From the NCBI RefSeq assembly GCF_007859765.1, contig NZ_SIHJ01000001.1:3947156-4011155 (forward strand): 64,000 bases of DNA. Reading direction: 5' to 3'. Position numbers and translations under genes: made by a program. Shown here in pieces: positions 56,351 through 64,000 of this stretch (position 1 is the stretch's first letter; each line of letters starts with the position of its first letter). Source of the DNA: Posidoniimonas corsicana (GTDB taxonomy: Bacteria; Planctomycetota; Planctomycetia; Pirellulales; Lacipirellulaceae). The notes under the pieces are model-generated. The model searched no databases. It was not told where the DNA came from and worked only from the letters and a program-made list of their open reading frames with translations.

Positions 56351-56396
56351 TTGATTGCACACAATCCGCATTCCGAAATCACCAATCCGAAATCGC
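56351..56396. repeat. AATCCGCATTCCGAAATC repeat, copy 3
   Basis: Contains ATTCCGAAATC and AATCCGAAATCG, ending directly at the ATG of the phosphoglycerate-mutase-like gene (56397). Replaces any normal ribosome-binding site. Confidence 0.6.
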
Positions 56397-57623
56397 ATGA
56401 AATACCTTGTCATCATCCCTGACGGCGCAGCGGACCAGCCGCAAGGGTCGCTCGGCGGCCGCACGCCGCTCGAGGCGGCCGCTACGCCGCACATGGACGC
56501 GGTCGTCGCCCAGGGAGTGATCGCCAGCGCTTGCCACACGCCCGATCAGTTGCCGGCCGGGTCGGAGATCGGCAACCTGAGCCTGCTGGGCTACGACCCG
56601 TTCGAGCACTTCACCGGCCGCGCGCCGATGGAGGCCGCCGCCCAGGGCATCGCGCTCGGCGAGGGCGACTGGGCCGTCCGCTGCAACCTGGTCACGATCG
56701 ACCAGGTCGACGGCGAGCGGGTGATGAAGGACTTCACGGCCGACCATATCACGACAGAGGAGTCGACGGCGCTACTCAAGACCGTGCAGGAGCAGGTCGC
56801 GAGCGACCCGAAGTGGAACGGGGCTCTGGAGTTCGTGCCCGGAGTCAGCTACCGGAATCTCCTGATCTGGCGGGGCGACAAGCTGGCCGCGCCGTTTGAC
56901 GGTTCGACCCGCAGCGAAGCGCCGCACGACTGGACCGACCTGCCGGTGGCCAACGCCCACCCCCGCGGGCCGGGCGCGGACGTGCTGGTCGAGCTGATGG
57001 ACGCCACCTGCGAGCTGTTCGCCGATCACCCCGTGAACAAGCAGCGGGCGGCCGAGGGCAAGGGCGCGGCGACCAACGTCTGGCTGTGGGGCCAGGGCGG
57101 AGCGCCGACGCTCGAACCGTTCGCTCAGAAGTTCGGTCCTAAGGGGGCGATGATCACCGCGGTCGACCTGCTGCGGGGCATCGCCGCGCTGGTCGGCTGG
57201 GACCGCATCGAGGTGGAGGGCGCGACCGGCTACCTGGACACCGACTACGCCGCCAAGGGCCGCGCGGCCATCGACGTGCTCGACAAGTACGACATCGTCT
57301 GCGTCCACGTCGAGGCGCCCGACGAGGCCAGCCACGAGGGCCGGACCGACGAGAAGGTCAAGGCGATCGAGCAGATCGATCAGCACATCGTCGGCCCGCT
57401 GCTCGAAGCGCTCAAGTCGCACGGCGAATGGCGGGTGATGATCAGCCCCGACCACCCCACCTTCCTCAGCACCAAGAAGCACACCCACGGCAACGTGCCG
57501 GTCACGATGGCCGGCGCCGGCATCGCCCCCGACGCGTGCTCCGCGTACGGCGACGCCAACGCGGCGGCCAGTGAGCTGCGGTTCGACCAGGGCTGGGACG
57601 CGATGCGGTGGTTCATTCAATAG
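56397..57623 (+). CDS. ApgM-like phosphoglycerate mutase or homoserine kinase
   Basis: 408 residues from the ATG at 56397 ('MKYLVIIPDGAADQPQGSLGGRTPLEAAATPHMD'). A metalloenzyme of the alkaline-phosphatase-like superfamily, archaeal-type cofactor-independent phosphoglycerate mutase group; the catalytic serine is probably in 'PAGSEIGNLSLLGYDP'. Metal ligands appear in 'IVCVHVEAPDEASHEGRTDEKVKAIEQID' and 'MISPDHPTFLSTKKHTHGNVPV'. A subgroup of this family (TIGR02535) was proposed to be a homoserine kinase because it sits with threonine genes in genomes lacking thrB. The location between hom and lysC supports that reading over glycolysis. I therefore leave the symbol blank. Confidence 0.88.
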   Translation: MKYLVIIPDGAADQPQGSLGGRTPLEAAATPHMDAVVAQGVIASACHTPDQLPAGSEIGNLSLLGYDPFEHFTGRAPMEAAAQGIALGEGDWAVRCNLVTIDQVDGERVMKDFTADHITTEESTALLKTVQEQVASDPKWNGALEFVPGVSYRNLLIWRGDKLAAPFDGSTRSEAPHDWTDLPVANAHPRGPGADVLVELMDATCELFADHPVNKQRAAEGKGAATNVWLWGQGGAPTLEPFAQKFGPKGAMITAVDLLRGIAALVGWDRIEVEGATGYLDTDYAAKGRAAIDVLDKYDIVCVHVEAPDEASHEGRTDEKVKAIEQIDQHIVGPLLEALKSHGEWRVMISPDHPTFLSTKKHTHGNVPVTMAGAGIAPDACSAYGDANAAASELRFDQGWDAMRWFIQ

Positions 57624-57635
57624 CACGACCGTCCG

Positions 57636-57709
57636 CCTAGCCCAGGGCGCCAGCCCCGGGACGAATAACATACCTTCCAAGACCTCAGTCCATGGGCTGG
57701 CGCCCATGG
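57636..57709. repeat. CCATGGGC palindrome pair
   Basis: CCATGGGC-TGGC-GCCCATGG (57690-57709) is a perfect 8-base inverted repeat; just upstream CCCAGGGC and GCCCCGGG form a weaker hairpin (57641-57660). Such hairpins with 'gggctggcgccc' cores occur as dispersed intergenic elements in planctomycetes. No T run, so not a standard terminator. Confidence 0.5.
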
Positions 57710-57767
57710 CTACTCTTACCCAAACCGCTAGTCGCTCGAGCAACTCGGCGGCTCCCATTCAAAAGCC

Positions 57768-59546
57768 ATGTCCCTAATCGTTCAGAAGTTTGGCGGCACC
57801 AGCGTGGCCGACGCCGAGAAGATCCGCGCCGCGGCCCGCCGCGCGCTCCGCGCCCAGCAGCAGGGCAACCAGGTGGTCATGGTGGTCAGCGCCATGGGCA
57901 AGAACACGGACATCCTGGTCGACCTGGCCGGGCAGGTGTGCGAAGACCCCTCGCCCCGCGAGATGGACATGCTGCTGTCGACCGGCGAGCAGGTCTCCGT
58001 GGCGCTGGTGGCGATGGCCATCCACGACCTGGGCGGCAAGGCGGTCAGCCTGACGGGCGGGCAGATCGGCGTGCGGACCGACAGCTCGCACACGCGGGCG
58101 CGGATCCAGTCGATCGACACCAGCCGGATGCGGACGCTGCTGGACGAGGGCAACATCGTCATCGCGGCCGGCTTCCAGGGCGTGGATCAGGACCTCAATA
58201 TCACCACGCTGGGCCGCGGCGGCAGCGACACCTCGGCCGTGGCGCTCGCCGCGGTGCTCGGCGCCGAGATGTGCGAGATCTACACCGACGTGGACGGCGT
58301 GTTTACGACCGACCCGCGGCTGGTCGCCAGCGCGCGCAAGATGAGCCACGTCAGCCACGACGAGATGCTGGAGCTGGCCAGCCTGGGCGCCGGTGTGATG
58401 CACAGCCGCTCGATCGAGTTCGGCAAGAAGTTTCACGTGCCGATCCACGTCCGCAACTCGGGCGTTTTCACCGACGCTCCCGGCACCGTGATCGGCCCGA
58501 TCGCGGAATCCGAGGACCGCCCCGTAAGCGGCTGTGCGCTGACCAAGGAAGAGGCCCGCATCACCATCGAGGGCGTGCCAGACGAGCCGGGCGCCAGCCT
58601 CAGCATCTTCCGCCGACTGGCCGACCTGAACATCACGGTCGACATGATCCTGCAGACGCCAGGCAGCGAGGGCAAGGCGAGCATCTCGTTCACGGTGATC
58701 CAGGGCGACCTTAGCCGCGCCCTGGCCGCTGCCCGCGACGCGTCCAGCGAGTTGGGCGCGGGGCCCATCTCGCACGACGACACCGTCTGCAAGGTGTCGG
58801 TCGTGGGCCTCGGCATGGCGACCCAGGCCGGCGTCGCCGACCGCATGTTCCGGGCGCTCGCCGAGTCGGACATCAACATCCAGGCGATCACCACCAGCGA
58901 GATCAAGGTGAGCTGCCTGGTGAAACGCGAACAGGGCCTCGAGGCGCTACGGGCCGTGCACGCCGAGTTCGAGCTGGACCGGCCGCCGGCCAAGGTCGCG
59001 CCATTCGAGGCGTCTCAGGAGGTCGCGCAGGCAGCCGACCTGGCCGCCGTGGTCAGCGGACTGCAGGCGATGGAGGACCTCACCGTGCAAGGCTGCGAGC
59101 TCGACGAGAGCCAGGCCCTGATCACCATGGCCAACGTGCCCGACCAGCCCGGCATCTCGGCCGACATCTTTGAGGGCGTGGCGGCGGAGTCGATCATCGT
59201 CGACATGATCGTGCAGGGCGTCGGCGGCGACGGCAAAACCACGCTCAGCTTCACCGTGCCCGCCAAGGACGCAGACCGTGCTCGGAAGGTGGTCGAAGCA
59301 ATCGCCGACCGCCTGGGCGGCGACGTCACGTCGCTGGCGTCGGTAGCCATCCTGTCGGTTAACGGCGTGGGGATCCGCAGCCACACCGGGGTGAGCACTC
59401 GCATGTTCCGGGCCCTGAGCGCGGCCGGCATCAACGTGGAGCTGATCTCGACCAGCGAGGTGCGGGTCAACGTAGTCGTCGCACGCGAGCAGGGCGATGC
59501 CGGCCTAGCGGCCCTCGCTGCCGCCTTCGAGGACGTGGTGAAGTAG
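57768..59546 (+). CDS. lysC: Aspartate kinase with duplicated ACT region
   Basis: 592 residues against about 400-450 for a usual aspartokinase. It phosphorylates aspartate at the head of the lysine/threonine/methionine pathway. Kinase domain 'LIVQKFGGTSVADAEKIRAAARRA', 'VVMVVSAMGKNTDILVDLA', 'TLGRGGSDTSAVALAAVLGAEMCEIYTDVDGVFTTDPR'. Residues about 255-405 form the standard tandem ACT unit ('TIEGVPDEPGASLSIFRRLADLNITVDMILQ'; 'GLGMATQAGVADRMFRALAESDINIQAITTSEIKVSCLV'). Residues about 440-590 repeat the same unit ('TMANVPDQPGISADIFEGVAAESIIVDMIVQ'; 'GVGIRSHTGVSTRMFRALSAAGINVELISTSEVRVNVVV'). So there are two regulatory modules, perhaps for two effectors. Confidence 0.97.
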   Translation: MSLIVQKFGGTSVADAEKIRAAARRALRAQQQGNQVVMVVSAMGKNTDILVDLAGQVCEDPSPREMDMLLSTGEQVSVALVAMAIHDLGGKAVSLTGGQIGVRTDSSHTRARIQSIDTSRMRTLLDEGNIVIAAGFQGVDQDLNITTLGRGGSDTSAVALAAVLGAEMCEIYTDVDGVFTTDPRLVASARKMSHVSHDEMLELASLGAGVMHSRSIEFGKKFHVPIHVRNSGVFTDAPGTVIGPIAESEDRPVSGCALTKEEARITIEGVPDEPGASLSIFRRLADLNITVDMILQTPGSEGKASISFTVIQGDLSRALAAARDASSELGAGPISHDDTVCKVSVVGLGMATQAGVADRMFRALAESDINIQAITTSEIKVSCLVKREQGLEALRAVHAEFELDRPPAKVAPFEASQEVAQAADLAAVVSGLQAMEDLTVQGCELDESQALITMANVPDQPGISADIFEGVAAESIIVDMIVQGVGGDGKTTLSFTVPAKDADRARKVVEAIADRLGGDVTSLASVAILSVNGVGIRSHTGVSTRMFRALSAAGINVELISTSEVRVNVVVAREQGDAGLAALAAAFEDVVK

Positions 59547-59670
59547 CGTCCGCCCCCCACTCTTGGCGGGAAATCCACCCGGCTCGCGTCGCGGCCCGGT
59601 TCTGCTGGCGGCAATGATAGGAGTGCGAAGTCACTCGGCAGGGGCGCCGCGTGAATCCCGCACAAAACCT

Positions 59671-59699
59671 TTGCCCCTCCTTCGCATTCTGCCTATACT
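59671..59699 (+). promoter_or_regulatory. Promoter of the PEP-CTERM gene
   Basis: TTGCCC (59671-59676), 17-base spacer, TATACT (59694-59699), giving a leader of about 80 bases. The best-looking sigma70-type promoter on the plus strand of this window. Confidence 0.6.
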
Positions 59700-59785
59700 G
59701 ACGGTTCGCCGCCGCAGTTCTCGCCCGGTCGAGGGCGGCACTGCTGGTCGCTACCCACCCTGATAAGCCTGCCGAGAAGCGAAGA

Positions 59786-60442
59786 ATGCGCACGACCCGA
59801 TTCCTGGCCGTACTAGCCACTGCTTGCCTGATTGGAGCGCCAAGCGCTCGGGCGGACCTGGTGCCTTTCTCTACGTCGTCGGGTGGTACGATCACCGGCT
59901 TCGCTTACACCAAGACGCAGACCGGCCTTAACGCCGACGGGGTCTCGTTCGACGCCACGCTGGTGGTGCTGGGGACCGGGTTAATCAACCAGACCCCGGC
60001 CGGGCTAGGGATCTGGGGCGGCGGCTCGAACAAGGTTTCCAACGGCCAGCGACTGTTCTTCGGCATGTCGGTGTCGAACGTCAGCGGCGGCACGGTGTCC
60101 TTCGACGGGTTCACCGCCGTCGACTTCAACCGGTTCGGCCCGAACGACACTGGCGTCTTGAGCACCGACCCGTTTCTGGTCACTACCGCCAACAACTTCT
60201 TCACTTCGACGACCGGCGGGAACATCGTCGACATTTCCGCGGAGTCGCCCACCAGCTTCTTCGCGATTGCAGGGCCGGCCAATCCGCCGGGCGACCCCCT
60301 GAACGACTTCCGCATCGGCGGCGTGCTGGCCAGCTTCACCGGCATGGCCGCGGTGCCCGAACCGACCGCGTTCTTGTTCGGCAGTCTGGTCGCCGGCAGC
60401 GTCGGGATGGTCGCACTTCGCCGCCGCCCGGCCCGTGGCTAG
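59786..60442 (+). CDS. PEP-CTERM sorting domain protein
   Basis: 218 residues. Signal peptide ('FLAVLATACLIGAPSARADL'), a beta-rich middle ('GGTITGFAYTKTQTGLNADGVSFDATLVVL', 'GGTVSFDGFTAVDFNRFG') and a C-terminal sorting signal 'AVPEPTAFLFGSLVAGSVGMVALRRRPARG': VPEP, hydrophobic helix, arginine cluster. Such proteins are processed by an exosortase and placed on the cell surface or in the extracellular polymer. The middle domain is not recognised. Good promoter upstream, hairpin downstream. Confidence 0.9.
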   Translation: MRTTRFLAVLATACLIGAPSARADLVPFSTSSGGTITGFAYTKTQTGLNADGVSFDATLVVLGTGLINQTPAGLGIWGGGSNKVSNGQRLFFGMSVSNVSGGTVSFDGFTAVDFNRFGPNDTGVLSTDPFLVTTANNFFTSTTGGNIVDISAESPTSFFAIAGPANPPGDPLNDFRIGGVLASFTGMAAVPEPTAFLFGSLVAGSVGMVALRRRPARG

Positions 60443-60480
60443 CGGAAAACGCGGCCAAGACGGTTGCTCAATCGCTCAAT

Positions 60481-60516
60481 CAACAGCCCGCCCGGCGCCG
60501 CCGCGGCGGGCTGTTG
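60481..60516 (+). terminator. Terminator-like hairpin
   Basis: Perfect 12-base stem CAACAGCCCGCC / GGCGGGCTGTTG with a GC-rich loop, 39 bases after the PEP-CTERM gene; only a short CGTTTG follows, so termination may be weak. Lies between convergent genes. Confidence 0.6.
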
Positions 60517-60546
60517 CGTTTGCGGCCTGCCTGCGTGCCGGCCCAT

Positions 60547-61578
60547 CTACTCGGCGCCCTCGAGCGCCGCTTCGGGGCCTTCTAGGGGGAGTTCGATGGC
60601 GTTGCGCCCGCCTCCCCACCGGTACAGGGTGTGGAACACCAGATTGAGCGACGCCACCCCGGCCAGCGACACGGCGAGTGTCGGGCCGCTGACCTGCTCG
60701 CTGACCACGGTCCATAGGAACTGTCCGATGCACAGCAGCGACACCACGACAAGCGTCGGCGTGCGGGAGATCAGGTTCACAATCACCGCCCCGAACGGCG
60801 CGCCCAGGGCGACAACCGGCGCGGCCGCCAGCCAGTTGGCGAACACCTCGGGGTCGACCCGGTAGAACGATGGGTTTAGCCGAGCGAGCAGCACGTTCGT
60901 GGAGATCCCAACGACGCTGGTGAACGCCATCAGCACCACCGAGGTGGGGATGGCGATCTTCAGGTCGCACCGGAACAGCAGCACCAGCGTCGCGTAGATC
61001 AGCATGTCGATCCCCACACCGGTGACCGACGCCACCACGCCCCCCAGCAAGCCCACCGCGAGGCCGATGGCCGGCTCCCAGGCGCGCCAGCGGTCGCTGA
61101 CGCCGTGCATCGCGACCAGCTCGCGCAGCTTGACCAGGTGCATCAGGCCGAAGCTGCACCACACCACGGCGAACGTGAGCTTAACCCACAGGTCGGGCAC
61201 GAACGGGGCGACCCAGGCGGCGCCGAGCGGCGTGCCAATCAGCGCGCCCAGCAAAGCCGGACGCAGCAGGCCCCAGTGCACGGGCCGGCCGGCGGACAAC
61301 AGGTAGATCGACGCCGAGACCATCCCTACCGATTGCACCGCGAGCCCGAAGTCGCGGCCCAACGAACCCGGCATGTGGAACAGCAGCACGAGCACCGGGA
61401 ACCCGACAGTGCCGCCCCCCATTGGCGTCGACCCCGCCACGTAGGAGCCGAGCGCCATCGCCAGCGCGATCGGCCAGTGGGAGGTCACGGTCTGCCACCG
61501 CGGCGCCGCGATCGCAAACCAGACAGAATAGAACAGTAGCAGCCATAGCAGGAACGGCGCCAAGCGGGGCGGCTTCAT
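60547..61578 (-). CDS. TauE/SafE (TSUP) family permease
   Basis: 343 residues with about eight hydrophobic helices. The family's two repeats are visible: 'IALAMALGSYVAGSTPMGGGTVGFPVLVLLFHMP' in the first half and 'AIGLAVGLLGGVVASVTGVGIDMLIYATLVLLFRCDLKIAIPTSVVLMAFTSVVGI' in the second, with 'GAPFGAVIV' near the end. Members export or import small anions such as sulfite, sulfoacetate or taurine across the inner membrane. No sulfur-metabolism gene is adjacent. Confidence 0.92.
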   Translation of the reverse strand: MKPPRLAPFLLWLLLFYSVWFAIAAPRWQTVTSHWPIALAMALGSYVAGSTPMGGGTVGFPVLVLLFHMPGSLGRDFGLAVQSVGMVSASIYLLSAGRPVHWGLLRPALLGALIGTPLGAAWVAPFVPDLWVKLTFAVVWCSFGLMHLVKLRELVAMHGVSDRWRAWEPAIGLAVGLLGGVVASVTGVGIDMLIYATLVLLFRCDLKIAIPTSVVLMAFTSVVGISTNVLLARLNPSFYRVDPEVFANWLAAAPVVALGAPFGAVIVNLISRTPTLVVVSLLCIGQFLWTVVSEQVSGPTLAVSLAGVASLNLVFHTLYRWGGGRNAIELPLEGPEAALEGAE

Positions 61579-61879
61579 CGGCTGCTCGTAAGGGAGGGAG
61601 GGGACGCCGCGGGGAGACCATTGGGGAGGGCGGCGGCGCCGCTGTGCGTGAGGCGCCGACGGAACTCATCATAGTGTCTGCGCGCCGCCCGGGAAGAAGC
61701 CGACACGACCGAATGCCGCCCGCGCCGGCCGGCTTCGGGCGCCAGCAACCTCCCGCTGCGCATTGCGGACCGGTTTGCGCAAGTTGGTTGCCCCGTCCAC
61801 CCGGGGTGGTGTATCACAGACTCGGCCCTGCCGACGGGGCCGTTCAGGCGTCCGCTTCACGACTCACCCCAGGTCCGGC
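61579..61879. other. Divergent intergenic region, 301 bases
   Basis: Between the TSUP permease (minus) and the amidohydrolase (plus). A TATGAT-like -10 on the minus strand (61673-61668) lacks a good -35. Nothing else seen. Confidence 0.35.
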
Positions 61880-63541
61880 ATGCGCAGACCTCTTGGCGCC
61901 GTTGCTTTCGTTTCGCTCTCCATCGCTTCGCTCTGCCTGCAAGCCGCCGAGGCGCCGCAGGCGACGCTGATCATCGTCGGTGGCGCCGTGTGGACGGGCA
62001 ACCCAGAGCAGCCGCTCGCCGAGGCGGTCGCCGTCAAAGAGTCCACGATCCTAGCCGTCGGCCGGCGGTCAGAAGTCGAAGCGCTCCGATCGGATGGCGC
62101 CCGGGTGATCGACGCCGGGGGCGGGCTGGTGATGCCCGGCGGGATCGATTCGCACATCCACCTGTTCGACGGGGGGCGAAACCTCAGCGGCGTGCAGCTC
62201 CGCGACGCGGACTCGCGAGAGATATTCGCCAGCCGGATCGCCGAGCACGCCGCCACGCTCGCCCCGGGCGAGTGGATCATCGGCGGCGACTGGGACCACA
62301 CCCTGTGGGGCGGCGAGCTCCCCACGCGGGACTGGATCGACGAGGCCGCCGGCGACCACCCCGTGTGGATCAATCGCCTGGACGGGCACATGGGGCTCGC
62401 CAGCTCGAAGGCGTTGCGGATGGCGGGCATCGACGACGCCACACTGGCGCCCGACGGCGGCGCCATCGAGCACGACCCGTCCGGCCGCGTCACCGGCCTG
62501 CTGCGCGACAACGCGATGGGCCTGATCGGCAAGGTGCTCCCGGATCCGTCCGCGCAGACGATGCTGGGGCACCTCGACGCGGCCACCGACTACCTGCTGG
62601 CGCGCGGAGTGACCTCGGTCTGTCACATGGGGTCGATGCGGCAGCTCCAGGCGTTGCGCGCCGCGCGGGCGAGCGGCAGGCTGCGGATCCGTGTGCGCGC
62701 CTACACGCCGCTGGGCCGGTGGGAGCTGCTGCGGGACGACATCGCCGAGCACGGCGCCGGCGACGACTGGCTGAGGGCGAACGGTCTGAAGGGTTTTGTC
62801 GACGGCTCGCTGGGGTCGCACACCGCGGCGATGCTCGAGCCGTTCGACGACAAGCCGAGCGACCGCGGCCTGTTGGTCAACCGCCCCGAGGACCTGCTGG
62901 CCTGGACCCGCGGCGCCGACCAGGCGGGCCTGCAGGTCGCGGTCCACGCGATCGGCGACCGCGCGATCCGCGTGCAGCTCGACAACTTCGAGCAGGTCGC
63001 CCGCGAGAACGGGCCGCGCGACCGTCGGTTCCGCATCGAGCACTCTCAACATATCCACCCCGCCGACCTCCCTAGGTTCGGTGAGCTGGCGGTGATCGCC
63101 AGTATGCAGCCCTACCACGCGGTTGACGACGGCCGCTGGGCCGAGCCGCTGATCGGCAAGGAGCGGTGCCGCACCACCTACGCCTTCCGGTCGCTGCTGG
63201 ACACCGGCGCCCGGCTCGCCTTCGGCAGCGATTGGTTCGTTGCGCCGGCCGACGTGATCGCGGGGCTCGACGCCGCCGTGCGCCGGCGGACGCTCGACGG
63301 CAAGAACCCCGACGGCTGGTACCCGGCCCAGCGGATCACGGTCGAGGAGGCCCTCCGCGCCTACACAGCCGACGCGGCCTACGCGATGTTCGATGAACAA
63401 CGCCTGGGCACGCTCGAGCCGGGCAAGTTGGCCGACATCGTTGTGCTCGATAAAAACCCGCTGGCGGACGCTGAGTCCCTTGGTGAGGCGAGCGTGCGGT
63501 TCACGATCGTCGACGGCGCCGTGCGGCACGAGGCGGAGTAG
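61880..63541 (+). CDS. Secreted amidohydrolase (YtcJ-like, amidohydrolase 3)
   Basis: 553 residues from the ATG at 61880, which opens a signal peptide ('MRRPLGAVAFVSLSIASLCLQAAEAP'); the frame extends upstream to 61763 with basic, unlikely residues. Metal-binding 'VMPGGIDSHIHLFDGG' (HxH), 'LQVAVHAIGDRAIRVQLDNFEQVARENG' and 'RFRIEHSQHIHPADLPRFGELAVIASMQP', then 'RLAFGSDWFVAPADVIAGLDAAV' with the last metal ligand aspartate, and the C-terminal beta-sandwich 'LGTLEPGKLADIVVLDKNPLAD'. The family hydrolyses amide or related C-N bonds; the substrate is not predictable here. Confidence 0.92.
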   Translation: MRRPLGAVAFVSLSIASLCLQAAEAPQATLIIVGGAVWTGNPEQPLAEAVAVKESTILAVGRRSEVEALRSDGARVIDAGGGLVMPGGIDSHIHLFDGGRNLSGVQLRDADSREIFASRIAEHAATLAPGEWIIGGDWDHTLWGGELPTRDWIDEAAGDHPVWINRLDGHMGLASSKALRMAGIDDATLAPDGGAIEHDPSGRVTGLLRDNAMGLIGKVLPDPSAQTMLGHLDAATDYLLARGVTSVCHMGSMRQLQALRAARASGRLRIRVRAYTPLGRWELLRDDIAEHGAGDDWLRANGLKGFVDGSLGSHTAAMLEPFDDKPSDRGLLVNRPEDLLAWTRGADQAGLQVAVHAIGDRAIRVQLDNFEQVARENGPRDRRFRIEHSQHIHPADLPRFGELAVIASMQPYHAVDDGRWAEPLIGKERCRTTYAFRSLLDTGARLAFGSDWFVAPADVIAGLDAAVRRRTLDGKNPDGWYPAQRITVEEALRAYTADAAYAMFDEQRLGTLEPGKLADIVVLDKNPLADAESLGEASVRFTIVDGAVRHEAE

Positions 63542-63556
63542 CCCGCGGCGACTTCG

Positions 63557-64000
63557 CTACGGGAACACGTTGTTGCTGCCGTTGCCGCTGCCCGTGTTAT
63601 CGGCGGCCGCGCCGCCGGCGCCCGTGACGTCATAACCGGCGTCGGTGTTGTTGTTGGCGGAGTTGTTGCTGAACGTGCCGCCGGTGAAGCTGCCGATTTG
63701 AAAGCCGTCGTCGGTGTTGGCGTTGGACGTGTTGAATTGGAAGTCCCCGCCCGTCAGCGAGGCGACCTGGAAGCCGTCGACCGAGTTGCCGCTCGCGGAA
63801 TTCTGGCTGATCGCGCCCGCCGAGATGGCCGCGAAGGCAAACCCCTGGTCGGAGTTGCCGGTGGCCGTGTTGCCGGTGATGCTCCCCCCGGTCACGGAGC
63901 TGAGGAAGTCGATCCCGTCGTCGCCGTTGCCGCTCGCGGTGTTGGCTGAGAACACGCCGCCGGAGAGGTCGCTCACCTCGAAGCCGTCCCCGCCGTTGTT
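63557..64000 (-). CDS. 23-residue-repeat surface protein, 3' part
   Basis: At least 147 residues; the frame is open to the last base of the window, so the start lies beyond it. The whole visible part is tandem repeats of 23 to 24 residues of the form 'N..DGF.....L.GG.F..N.AS.G' ('NGDDGIDFLSSVTGGSITGNTATG', trimmed: DGIDFLSSVTGGSITGN; DQGFAFAAISAGAISQN; DGFQVASLTGGDFQFN; DGFQIGSFTGGTFSNN). The last repeats end 'NTGSGNGSNNVFP'. Such Asn/Gly/Asp-rich units form a right-handed beta-helix on the cell surface. No sorting signal at the C terminus. Confidence 0.8.
   Translation of the reverse strand, partial: NNGGDGFEVSDLSGGVFSANTASGNGDDGIDFLSSVTGGSITGNTATGNSDQGFAFAAISAGAISQNSASGNSVDGFQVASLTGGDFQFNTSNANTDDGFQIGSFTGGTFSNNSANNNTDAGYDVTGAGGAAADNTGSGNGSNNVFP

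Noticed and set aside
63557-64000. CRISPR-like array
   Set aside because: The periodicity of about 70 bases comes from coding 23-residue repeats in an open frame; there are no constant repeats with unique spacers.

Overview
This is high-GC DNA from a planctomycete, most likely order Pirellulales (perhaps Lacipirellulaceae; the rank below order is inference). The signs are dockerin-like GDYNxDGVVDAADYTVWRD modules, an 'RIERLEDRRVLA' N-terminal motif, PEP-CTERM tails, DUF1207 and DUF1593 proteins, M56 sensors carrying carboxypeptidase-regulatory-like domains, GYF domains, a CRTAC1-type FG-GAP protein and long, scattered, weakly operonic gene order. No rRNA, tRNA, CRISPR array, insertion sequence or prophage was seen.

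Layout. 1-8300: C-terminal part of an SLC13/RCK_C permease, an HtrA-like protease, a secreted thioredoxin-fold protein, a hairpin repeat module, tsaD coupled to an S41 protease, a DUF1207 outer-membrane-type protein, a thiamine-binding protein and a flavin reductase. 8300-18200: a membrane-anchored leucine-rich-like protein, ppk1, a cupin, a BlaI/M56 repressor-sensor pair with two well-formed operators in its promoter, and a chemotaxis receptor. 18200-27900: GH2 glycosidase, dockerin-tailed beta-helix protein, lipase, aldo/keto reductase, a polytopic orphan and a secretin-N-like protein. 28000-34600: phosphofructokinase, a glycosyltransferase, a zinc-ribbon membrane protein, a sugar epimerase, an orphan and an ExeA-like ATPase, all on the minus strand, looking like a surface-polysaccharide locus. 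34700-46700: trpF, ahcY, a low-GC orphan next to a second hairpin module, a tandem GYF protein, DUF1593 protein, pyruvate kinase, CRTAC1 protein, haloperoxidase-like PAP2 protein and a Dabb protein. 46700-54400: ftsH, a MORN-repeat protein, glgC and leuS. 54600-59550: an aspartate-family amino-acid cluster (hom, small zinc-ribbon protein, phosphoglycerate-mutase-like protein that may be a homoserine kinase, lysC). 59700-64000: PEP-CTERM protein, TauE/SafE permease, amidohydrolase and the 3' part of a 23-residue-repeat protein that runs off the window.

Most genes are housekeeping or typical planctomycete secreted proteins. The observations I rate highest are: paired GTTTTGTCC/GGACAAAAC hairpin modules with the same 118-bp register at two distant intergenic sites; the hom-apgM-like-lysC cluster; the double dyad operator controlling the BlaI/M56 pair; and the AATCCGAAATC-type intergenic repeats clustered between leuS and the phosphoglycerate-mutase-like gene. 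I did not find a clear-cut new multi-gene system.
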